From Chlorobiota bacterium (GTDB lineage: Bacteria > Bacteroidota > Ignavibacteria > Ignavibacteriales > Ignavibacteriaceae): a stretch of DNA of 7,665 bases. Below the pieces are notes generated by a model. The model was not told where the DNA came from, made no database searches, and saw only the letters and a program-made list of their open reading frames with translations. This document shows positions 1 through 5,824 of the stretch, one piece after another; position 1 is the first letter of the stretch; each line of letters starts with the position of its first letter. Both the position numbers and the translations under genes were made by a program. Where the stretch lies: assembly GCA_008363265.1 (NCBI GenBank), contig RHKR01000136.1, positions 1-7,665 of the forward strand, read 5' to 3'.

Positions 1-1
1 C

Positions 2-1084
2 TTCGTGAATGCCGTGATAGCCACGGACACACTTGGCTTCATAATCACCGAAGCCGAAGAAATAACCCGCAACCGCGACCTTAACGGCGACGGAAACCTG
101 CGTTGGTTTGTTCTCCCCATCGACTCTGTAAACAATGTTGATTACGCCAACATCAAGGCGATCACCGACACGCTGATCAGACGGGGAAAATTCAATCATA
201 CGACTCCCCGTTATTCCATGGGTATGAGCAACGGTGGCGCATTCTCAGCGGGAGTGTCATATCTGTTTAACTACCGTGCAGGTGTTTCTTACTGTGCTTC
301 GTCGAATCCGTTGATCTTTACAAACCGGAGCACCCCATTCGCTTTCAGAATGGCGCTGTATGACGACCATGAGGAAGTGGGCCCGGAGGGCAACTATCAC
401 GCCTTCCAGAACGACTCAATTCTTGCCTCCAGAGGCATCTGCCATGATTTCGTTCTAAATGACAGGCAACCCCTCTACCCGGAGAGATTCGCCAGGATCG
501 AGGGTATCACCACATCCATTTCGATCTCAATCTTCAATGAACTGAAAAACAACAGCAGACTCGATCAGAAGAACTTCGCGGTTGATTTCGATTCGATCGT
601 CTCGCATATTCAGGCAAATCCTTCATTATACCCTGTACTTCTCTCACAACCATCGAAGGTAAACCTGATATTGACGGAGATAAGTGCCTCGAGTGCCCTG
701 CACGAATTCTTTCCTGACCTCAACGCCAGAACGTTGAAGTTTTTCAGCGATCCTTGTTTTGCTTCGGGAACAACTCAGGTGGAAAGAGAGGATAACTCCG
801 CAAGTGCTCATCATGTTTCCGACCGGTTCCAACTGGATCAAAACTTCCCCAATCCATTCAACCCTGAAACCACCATCCGGTTAACTCTCCGCGAATCTTC
901 TACCGTGAAATTGAGGATCATCAGCATGACAGGTGAGATCGTACAGACCGATGATCTTGGCTATTTATTGCCGGGGGTACATGAGTTCAAGGTCAAGTCG
1001 ACCGACCTAAGTTCCGGTTTATATATCTACGAGGTCACGGATAACCGTATATCAATACGAGGGAAAATGATGATATTGAAATGA
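2..1084 (+). CDS. Secreted alpha/beta-hydrolase esterase (LpqC/PHB-depolymerase-like) with type IX sorting domain, 5' partial
   Basis: The frame is open to the window's left edge, so the N-terminus and signal peptide are missing; the GTG at 5 is only the first internal start-like codon. Numbering from that codon, residues about 1-250 resemble the LpqC/feruloyl-esterase type alpha/beta-hydrolase. A NVDYANIKAI segment precedes the nucleophile elbow G73-M-S75-N-G77-G. The likely acid is D120 or D121 in ALYDDHEE and the likely base is H233 in ALHEFF; these last two are inferred from position and context. An Asp/Asn/Gly-rich loop (DLNGDGN, 25-31) could bind calcium. Residues 275-359 start with FQLDQNFPNPFNP and end in GKMMILK. 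This is a Por secretion system C-terminal sorting domain, which implies export across the outer membrane by type IX secretion. The substrate, probably an ester of a polysaccharide or polyester, cannot be told. No terminator hairpin is seen after the stop. Confidence 0.82.
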   Translation, partial: FVNAVIATDTLGFIITEAEEITRNRDLNGDGNLRWFVLPIDSVNNVDYANIKAITDTLIRRGKFNHTTPRYSMGMSNGGAFSAGVSYLFNYRAGVSYCASSNPLIFTNRSTPFAFRMALYDDHEEVGPEGNYHAFQNDSILASRGICHDFVLNDRQPLYPERFARIEGITTSISISIFNELKNNSRLDQKNFAVDFDSIVSHIQANPSLYPVLLSQPSKVNLILTEISASSALHEFFPDLNARTLKFFSDPCFASGTTQVEREDNSASAHHVSDRFQLDQNFPNPFNPETTIRLTLRESSTVKLRIISMTGEIVQTDDLGYLLPGVHEFKVKSTDLSSGLYIYEVTDNRISIRGKMMILK

Positions 1085-1198
1085 TTTCATGATTTTTTCA
1101 GGGATTGATGATTACTCAGCATTTTATTGTATTGCTATCCGGAAATTTTTTAGTATTTTTCGTTATTTTCCTCCTGCAGCACACAGCAAGAAAGCCCT
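1085..1198 (+). other. Short spacer holding the disrupted signal-peptide region of the next gene
   Basis: This AT-rich stretch should encode the lipoprotein signal peptide of the following gene. In the +1 frame an ATG at 1108, preceded by AGGGA at 1100-1104, opens a very hydrophobic stretch containing FIVLLSGNFLVFFVIF. The following gene's own frame, open from 1154 after a TAG at 1151-1153, contains FSSCSTQQESPV, which aligns with IVSSCNYDKENPV of the intact paralogue downstream. Dropping one T from the TTTT run at 1166-1169 joins the two frames and gives LVFFVISSCSTQ, a proper lipobox (I-S-S-C). The join is inference; the two frames are visible directly. No promoter or terminator was recognised here. 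Confidence 0.6.
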
Positions 1199-2422
1199 GT
1201 GACAAGCTCGGGAGAGGGCAAGATCCTCTTTAAAATATCCAAAGAGAATGCTCCGGCGGCGGTTAATTTTGTAACAATGAAACTTACCCGTTCCGGATTT
1301 ACACCAATAACCGGTCAGCTGAACCTCACCACTGATTCGACCGCTGAACTTACCCTTGAAGGCATCCCTGAAGGGCCCTGGCACCTCAAGGTTGATGCGC
1401 TAAATTCAAACAATGTACTCCTTTACACCGGTGAAGCCGACCTGAATGTGATCGCCGACCAGCTTACTCAAATCAATCTTACTCTGAATCCTGTCTCATC
1501 AGGGCTCGGAAGCATAAAGATCATGGTAAACTGGGGCACACTACCGGTTTCGGGCTATCCTTTCAAAGATTATTTGCAGAATCCGGTTCTTGTTCCACTT
1601 GACTCAGGCTGGGATATTAACATCAGTCATCCTGTGGTAGTATACGATGGTGCTAAATACCGTATGTATTACTCTTCCATAACGTATGGTGCCAGAGGAG
1701 CGATAGGATATGCTGAATCACCTGACGGCCTCAACTGGAGCAGGCCATTTAACGGACCCCTCATTTACCCGGGTTCGAACGGTTGGGATTCACAATGCAT
1801 CACTCCGGGTGCTGTGATCAAAGACGGAAATATCTGGTACCTCTACTACATGGGTTTCAGCGACCAGAACGGGACCTGGCATATTGGCCTCGCAACCTCG
1901 GTAGACGGTATAAGCTGGAATAAAAATCCGGAACCCGTTGTTCAGGCCGGATCTGATTATCAGATCATTCCTACATCAGTGATAAAGAAAAACGGCGTTT
2001 TTCTTCTCTATTACACAAGCAGGAACTACCCGACCTATAAGACCGGCGTGGCTACTTCAACCAACGGCATAAACTGGACGAGGAACAATCTCAATCCGAT
2101 CCTCTCTGCCACCCTGCCGTGGGAAGGAACCAAGGTATCAGCTGCTTCGGTCGTCGCCGATGGAGATTCTCTGATCATGGTCTATTCAACCACACAAGGA
2201 GACAAGCACTACTTCGGTATGGCGACATCAATTGATGGTTTGAACTGGAACAAGAGACCCTCGCCTGTATTCAGCAATCTGAATACAACCAACAATTGGG
2301 CCCGGACAAGCATCGATTATTCGAATCTGGTTAAGAACGGAAACCAGTTGAGGGTCTATTATGGCGGGTACAACGGCAATCAATGGACGCGTATTGGTGT
2401 CACGATCTGGAACCGTGATTGA
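1199..2422 (+). CDS. Five-bladed-propeller-like (GH43/32-type fold) lipoprotein, copy 1; N-terminus probably frameshifted
   Basis: The GTG at 1199 is the only start codon in frame, but it lies after the lipobox-like FSSC encoded at 1166-1177. As written, the 407-residue product has no export signal; see the preceding spacer entry. The first 105 or so residues form a small predicted beta-domain (GEGKILFK through IKIMVNW). The rest resembles the five-bladed propellers of the arabinanase/invertase/GH43-GH130 superfamily, with recurring YRMYY, WYLYYMG and LLYYTS strands. It carries four Asp-box-like signatures, SPDGLNW, SVDGISW, STNGINW and SIDGLNW, with Trp at about 180, 240, 293 and 350. No catalytic triad can be assigned, so glycan binding or hydrolysis is only inferred. 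It is roughly half identical by eye to the product of the gene starting at 3494. It may be a fresh pseudogene, or the shift may be a sequencing error. It lies in the same orientation as the esterase, 114 bases downstream. Confidence 0.75.
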   Translation: MTSSGEGKILFKISKENAPAAVNFVTMKLTRSGFTPITGQLNLTTDSTAELTLEGIPEGPWHLKVDALNSNNVLLYTGEADLNVIADQLTQINLTLNPVSSGLGSIKIMVNWGTLPVSGYPFKDYLQNPVLVPLDSGWDINISHPVVVYDGAKYRMYYSSITYGARGAIGYAESPDGLNWSRPFNGPLIYPGSNGWDSQCITPGAVIKDGNIWYLYYMGFSDQNGTWHIGLATSVDGISWNKNPEPVVQAGSDYQIIPTSVIKKNGVFLLYYTSRNYPTYKTGVATSTNGINWTRNNLNPILSATLPWEGTKVSAASVVADGDSLIMVYSTTQGDKHYFGMATSIDGLNWNKRPSPVFSNLNTTNNWARTSIDYSNLVKNGNQLRVYYGGYNGNQWTRIGVTIWNRD

Positions 2423-2484
2423 TATCTACAGATAGTCAACCTGGCAAACAAACAAGAACTTCAACAACCTGAATTTCCTTAAAC

Positions 2485-2520
2485 AAAAAGAGGCTGTCGC
2501 AAAAGGCAGCCTCTTTTTTT
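2485..2520. terminator. Bidirectional rho-independent terminator between copy 1 and pirin
   Basis: AGAGGCTG (2489-2496) pairs with CAGCCTCT (2507-2514), extended by four A-T pairs outside and by a T-G and a C-G pair inside, leaving the loop GCAAAA. T runs follow on the plus strand (2514-2520) and, through the A run at 2485-2489, on the minus strand. It can therefore end both convergent transcripts. The pirin stop codon (2519-2521) overlaps the T tract. Confidence 0.88.
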
Positions 2521-3409
2521 ACTTCTTTATCCTGAATCCCGGCTCCGGTAGCGGGATATAACCGTCATCCCCGGGAATTGGTGGAAACTCCCTTTTCTTC
2601 CACATTTCAGCGGCTTGTTCTATAAGATTGATATCGGATGACACAAAGTTCCAGTAGATCTTTCGTTCTTCGGGGAAAGGCAGACCGCCAAAAATGAAAA
2701 CATCACTTCCCGGGTTCAGTTCGAATTTTATTTGTGCATTCTCATCTAAAACCACGGTTTTACTTTTGCCGAAAGATATACCCTCGATCTCTATTCCCCC
2801 TTCCATCACATAAACTGCCACTTCACCCTTTATATTCCCGGTCAGGTCGAGTGATGCACCTTTTTCACTCTGCGCTCGCAGGAAGAACAGGTTGCTGTAA
2901 ACCGGTATCAAAGAACTTTTTCTGAAAGCCTCACCGGCGATCAGAGTGAATTTTACACCCGCATCTTCCCAGACCGGGAGTTCATCGATCTCTGCATGAT
3001 AAAAATCAGGCTCGATCTCTTCAAGATCCTTCGGTAGTGCTATCCAGATCTGAAGACCGTGAACTGATTTCGCTGAACCTCTAAGGTATTCAGGGGTCCT
3101 CTCCGAGTGTGTCACGCCCTTGCCGGCGGTCATCCAGTTTACTTCACCGGGTTTAATTTCGATCTCCGTACCAAGGGAATCGCGGTGCATAATGCTTCCT
3201 TCCAGGAGATAGGTCAGGGTGGCCAGTCCTATGTGGGGGTGCGGTCCGACATCCATGTTTCTTTCGGGTCCCATCGTCACAGGTCCCATGTGGTCAATAA
3301 AAATAAATGGCCCTACCATCCGTTTTTCACGGTAAGGAAGGATCCTGCCAACCGCGAATTCACCGATATCGGCGGGTCTTTCAGGAATTTCTAATTTTAT
3401 GATCGTCAT
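2519..3409 (-). CDS. Pirin family protein (bicupin, iron-binding)
   Basis: This 296-residue protein has the length and full architecture of bacterial pirins: an N-terminal cupin (about 1-130) and a C-terminal cupin (about 150-260). The metal ligands known from pirin are present, H57 and H59 in GPHPHIGLAT and H101 and E103 in GKGVTHSER. The family's C-terminal signature is present too, YWNFVSS (a conserved region near 252-258) and PGDDGYIPLPE close to the end. Pirins are soluble Fe-dependent cupins. Some bacterial members, such as E. coli YhhW, act as quercetinases and others as redox or stress co-regulators, so the exact role here is open. The ATG is preceded by a weak GAG-containing site. 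The gene is a single unit, convergent with copy 1 and divergent from copy 2 of the flanking lipoproteins. No truncation or missing residue was seen. Confidence 0.95.
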   Translation of the reverse strand: MTIIKLEIPERPADIGEFAVGRILPYREKRMVGPFIFIDHMGPVTMGPERNMDVGPHPHIGLATLTYLLEGSIMHRDSLGTEIEIKPGEVNWMTAGKGVTHSERTPEYLRGSAKSVHGLQIWIALPKDLEEIEPDFYHAEIDELPVWEDAGVKFTLIAGEAFRKSSLIPVYSNLFFLRAQSEKGASLDLTGNIKGEVAVYVMEGGIEIEGISFGKSKTVVLDENAQIKFELNPGSDVFIFGGLPFPEERKIYWNFVSSDINLIEQAAEMWKKREFPPIPGDDGYIPLPEPGFRIKK

Positions 3410-3431
3410 TTTTATCTCATTTCATTCTATA

Positions 3432-3451
3432 TTTTTTTATAAAAAAAAAAA
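3432..3451. repeat. T7-AT-A11 tract with a 16-base perfect A/T palindrome
   Basis: Positions 3432-3447 read TTTTTTTATAAAAAAA, which equals its own reverse complement, and the A run continues to 3451. It lies between the divergent pirin and lipoprotein genes. Such tracts bend DNA or act as upstream activating elements, but no function is shown here. Confidence 0.5.
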
Positions 3452-3466
3452 CCTTACCTTACAACA

Positions 3467-3474
3467 CAAATTTA
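3467..3474 (-). promoter_or_regulatory. Candidate -7 element for the pirin gene
   Basis: On the minus strand this reads TAAATTTG, an exact match to the Bacteroidota -7 consensus TAnnTTTG, about 58 bases upstream of the pirin ATG. No TTTG -33 box is found at the usual 17-23 base spacing (the nearest TTG is 29 bases away), so the assignment is weak. Confidence 0.35.
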
Positions 3475-3483
3475 TTATATTTT

Positions 3484-3487
3484 GGAG
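3484..3487 (+). promoter_or_regulatory. Ribosome binding site deciding the GTG start of copy 2
   Basis: GGAG lies six bases before the GTG at 3494. It supports this non-ATG start, which places an intact lipoprotein signal peptide at the N-terminus. Confidence 0.7.
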
Positions 3488-3493
3488 TAAAAA

Positions 3494-4798
3494 GTGCGCG
3501 GTTCAATACTATTAGTTTTGGCGTTTGCTTTAATCGTATCCTCCTGTAATTATGACAAGGAAAATCCCGTTTCCAAAAATGGTGAGGGAAAAGTATTTTT
3601 CAAACTCAACCGTCAGGAAGTCCCCAATTCTGTAGCTCTTGTGAAATTAACCCTCACGAGAACAGGCCACCAAACCATCCACGCTGAACTTGATCTCATG
3701 AATGACACCACTGCCGAGGTGACCGTCTCCGGCTTGCTCGAGGGTGTCTGGCATATTAAAGTTGATGCATATAATCTGAACAATACTATCCTCTTTACAG
3801 GAGAAGCTGATGTGAGCGTGATCTCTGACCAGATCACAGAAGTGAACATCACACTCACCCAGGTTTCTTCAGGTATCGGTGGAGTCAGGATCATTGTTCA
3901 CTGGCCGGTTTTGCCCGACCGAAATTTCCCGTTTCAGGAGTACACGCTGAACCCGGTCCTTGTACCTGTCCAATATCAGTATGGTGTTTATGCTGAAAAT
4001 CCGGTCGTTATACATGATGTTAGCAAATATAGAATGTATTATGCCCTTGTTGGAGTGGCAGCTGAAAGTAAAATATACTATGCGGAATCGATCAACGGCT
4101 ACACATGGACCTCCCCCATCTCAACGCCCTTGATAAACCCTGATCCCAATCCCTCTGCATGGGATCATGGCGGGGTTTTGCCCGGGGCCGCGATCATCAA
4201 GGATGGTACCTGGTATCTTTACTATCAAGGCTATAACACGCCTTTTGGTCAGTGGCACACAGGTCTGGCTACCTCCACGGATGGAATAACATGGACGAAA
4301 AAACCTCAGCCCGTGCTTAGTGCCGGTCTCGGGTGGGAGCGTCAGATCGTACCCACTTCGATCATTGGAAAAAACGGTTTATATTATCTATACTATACCG
4401 GAGTGAATTCGGGCACTTACCAGATAGGTGTGGCCACCTCAACCGATCTGATAAACTGGACAAAGCATCCTCAAAACCCGGTGATGACTCCCGGATTGAC
4501 GTGGGAAGGTACAAAAACCTCAATGGCAACTGTGGTTGACGAAGGTGATTCACTTGCCATGGTTTATGCCGCAACCAGCAACAGCATTCACTATTTCGGG
4601 ATGGCCACATCAGTCGATGGAGTTAACTGGAACAAGTATGAAAAACCTGTCTTCAGCAACAAGGCAACAGACTGGGCAAAGAAATGGATAGATTATCCGA
4701 AAATGATCAGAACCGGTAACACTCTCAGGGTCTATTTTAGCGGCAACGAAGATAAGCCCGGATCTGTAGTAGCGATGGCGATCTGGCACCGTGAATGA
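3494..4798 (+). CDS. Five-bladed-propeller-like (GH43/32-type fold) lipoprotein, copy 2
   Basis: This 434-residue product starts at GTG with a lipoprotein signal peptide: R2, a hydrophobic core at about 4-15, and the lipobox V-S-S-C18. It should therefore be lipidated at C18 and held in the inner or outer membrane, facing the periplasm or surface. A beta-rich domain of about 105 residues follows (GEGKVFFK through VRIIVHW). A propeller-like region follows with YRMYY, WYLYYQG and YYLYYTG strands. Asp-box-like signatures are YAESINGYTW, ATSTDGITW, ATSTDLINW and ATSVDGVNW, with Trp at 205, 267, 322 and 379, a period of 55-62 residues that matches a propeller blade. The region resembles the arabinanase/invertase/GH43-GH130 fold. 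Catalytic residues could not be identified, so it may be an enzyme or a glycan-binding protein. It is an intact paralogue of the gene ending at 2422, the two being separated by the inverted pirin gene. Confidence 0.85.
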   Translation: MRGSILLVLAFALIVSSCNYDKENPVSKNGEGKVFFKLNRQEVPNSVALVKLTLTRTGHQTIHAELDLMNDTTAEVTVSGLLEGVWHIKVDAYNLNNTILFTGEADVSVISDQITEVNITLTQVSSGIGGVRIIVHWPVLPDRNFPFQEYTLNPVLVPVQYQYGVYAENPVVIHDVSKYRMYYALVGVAAESKIYYAESINGYTWTSPISTPLINPDPNPSAWDHGGVLPGAAIIKDGTWYLYYQGYNTPFGQWHTGLATSTDGITWTKKPQPVLSAGLGWERQIVPTSIIGKNGLYYLYYTGVNSGTYQIGVATSTDLINWTKHPQNPVMTPGLTWEGTKTSMATVVDEGDSLAMVYAATSNSIHYFGMATSVDGVNWNKYEKPVFSNKATDWAKKWIDYPKMIRTGNTLRVYFSGNEDKPGSVVAMAIWHRE

Positions 4799-4831
4799 CC
4801 CGCGTCCGAAGAAATTAATACCCATTAAATG

Positions 4832-4859
4832 AAAAAAGCCGGCATCGACCGGCTTTTTT
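4832..4859. terminator. Bidirectional rho-independent terminator between copy 2 and yebC
   Basis: AAAAAAGCCGG (4832-4842) pairs perfectly over 11 bases with CCGGCTTTTTT (4849-4859) around the loop CATCGA. The T run on each strand allows termination in both directions. It lies 33 bases after the copy 2 stop and 15 bases beyond the yebC stop. Confidence 0.92.
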
Positions 4860-4874
4860 CGTGATTACAAGAAT

Positions 4875-5591
4875 TTATGCTTCCTGCATGTTGTGGAAGA
4901 CGGCAACCACATCTTCATCCTCTTCGAGGAGGTCGATCAGTTCGTTCATCTCAGTGATCTGCTCACCCGAGATCTCTTTGTAAACTGTTGGAATGTACTG
5001 CAGTTCACCGCTCTCAACTTCGATACCTTTTTCTTCGAGAACTTTCTGCATGGTGCCGTATTCTTCGAAAGCACAGTAGATGTAGATGAATTCTTCATCG
5101 CTGTCGAGCTCATCAAGACCCGCGTCGATCAGTTCAAGTTCGAACTCATCGAGATCGGCCACAGCTGAACTTTTGATCTTGAAGAATGCCTTGTGTTCAA
5201 AGTTAAAGGCGACACTTCCGGAGTTACCGAGCGTTCCATTCCCCTTTTTGAAGTGGTGTCTCACGTTGGCAACGGTTCTGGTGGGGTTATCGGTCGCGCA
5301 GGATACGATCACTGATACACCTCCGGGGCCTATACCTTCATAGATGATCTCCTGGTAACCTGTGGTATCTTTTGATGACGCGCGCTTTATAGCAGCCTCA
5401 ACCCTGTCTTTCGGCATGTTGACGGCTTTGGCGTTCTGCATCGCGAGGCGAAGCTTCGAGTTGGTCTTCGGATCAGGACCGCTCGCCTTCACGGCGATTT
5501 CGATCTCTTTTCTGACACGGTTAAAAGCTACTGACATTTTGGCAAACCGCGCGAACATCGTGTGTTTACGCTTTTCAAATATTCTGCCCAT
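4875..5591 (-). CDS. yebC: YebC/PmpR (TACO1) family protein
   Basis: The product has 238 residues from the ATG at 5591, normal for the family. It begins MGRIFEKRKHTMFARFAKM, the Bacteroidota version of the YebC N-terminus. Conserved family motifs follow: GPDPKTNSKLRLAMQNAKA, NMPKDRVEAAIKRA, YEGIGPGGVSVIV and TRTVANVRHHFKKGNG. The acidic C-terminus (LLEEDEDVVAVFHNM) is also typical. YebC proteins were first described as DNA-binding regulators (PmpR in Pseudomonas). The mitochondrial homologue TACO1 acts in translation, and recent work links bacterial members to relief of ribosome stalling at proline runs; which role applies here cannot be read from sequence. An in-frame TTG at 5615 would add eight residues (MFQKNSGN) outside the family alignment. 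The 5591 ATG is preferred because AGGA lies just upstream (spacing short, three bases) and a promoter fits it. Confidence 0.95.
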   Translation of the reverse strand: MGRIFEKRKHTMFARFAKMSVAFNRVRKEIEIAVKASGPDPKTNSKLRLAMQNAKAVNMPKDRVEAAIKRASSKDTTGYQEIIYEGIGPGGVSVIVSCATDNPTRTVANVRHHFKKGNGTLGNSGSVAFNFEHKAFFKIKSSAVADLDEFELELIDAGLDELDSDEEFIYIYCAFEEYGTMQKVLEEKGIEVESGELQYIPTVYKEISGEQITEMNELIDLLEEDEDVVAVFHNMQEA

Positions 5592-5619
5592 ATTTCCTGA
5601 ATTTTTCTGAAACAAAGTA

Positions 5620-5651
5620 CAAATTTAAATATATCACGGTCATTCATCAAA
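5620..5651 (-). promoter_or_regulatory. Bacteroidota-type promoter for yebC
   Basis: On the minus strand TTTG (5648-5651) is followed after 20 bases by TAAATTTG (5620-5627). This matches the Bacteroidota primary-sigma pattern of a TTTG -33 box and a TAnnTTTG -7 box at the usual spacing. Transcription would start near 5613, giving a leader of about 20 bases before the ATG at 5591. Confidence 0.65.
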
Positions 5652-5722
5652 TAATTCGCAGAATGATCAGCATATCCTCTCTTGAGGTGCATTTAAGCAA
5701 AATAATAAACCCATCTTCCCAT

Positions 5723-5753
5723 TTTGTGGATTCAGGAAAAATGCTTAAGTTTC
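5723..5753 (+). promoter_or_regulatory. Bacteroidota-type promoter for the VIT/vWA protein gene
   Basis: TTTG (5723-5726) is followed after 19 bases by TAAGTTTC (5746-5753), which differs from TAnnTTTG only in its last base. The predicted start, near 5760, leaves a leader of about 65 bases that contains a small AAAGG/CCTTT stem (5770-5774 with 5781-5785) of unknown meaning. Confidence 0.5.
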
Positions 5754-5812
5754 GCCTTTCGTGGGTGGTAAAGGCTTCGACCTTTCGAAAATCTGACTGC
5801 AGTGGTCTTCAC

Positions 5813-5818
5813 AGGAGG
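5813..5818 (+). promoter_or_regulatory. Strong ribosome binding site
   Basis: AGGAGG, a full Shine-Dalgarno match, lies six bases before the ATG at 5825 and fixes that start. It is the strongest ribosome binding site in the window. Confidence 0.85.
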
Positions 5819-5824
5819 AAAAAG

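Noticed and set aside
1089..1201. Short ORF starting MIFSGIDDYS in the spacer before copy 1
   Set aside because: It has no ribosome binding site or conserved feature, and the neighbouring frames better explain the region as a broken signal peptide.
3476..3484. TATATTTTG as a -7 promoter element for copy 2
   Set aside because: It has three rather than two bases between TA and TTTG and overlaps the ribosome binding site, ten bases before the start codon.
5086..5343. Plus-strand open frame rich in serine opposite yebC
   Set aside because: Its low-complexity serine run is the reverse reading of the Asp/Glu-rich YebC C-terminal region.
5592..5615. Longer yebC start at a TTG codon (5615)
   Set aside because: The eight extra residues fall outside the family alignment, the start would overlap the predicted transcript start, and AGGA precedes the ATG at 5591.
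5770..5785. Small stem AAAGG/CCTTT in the vWA leader as a riboswitch or attenuator
   Set aside because: The stem is only five base pairs with no T run and matches no known riboswitch core.
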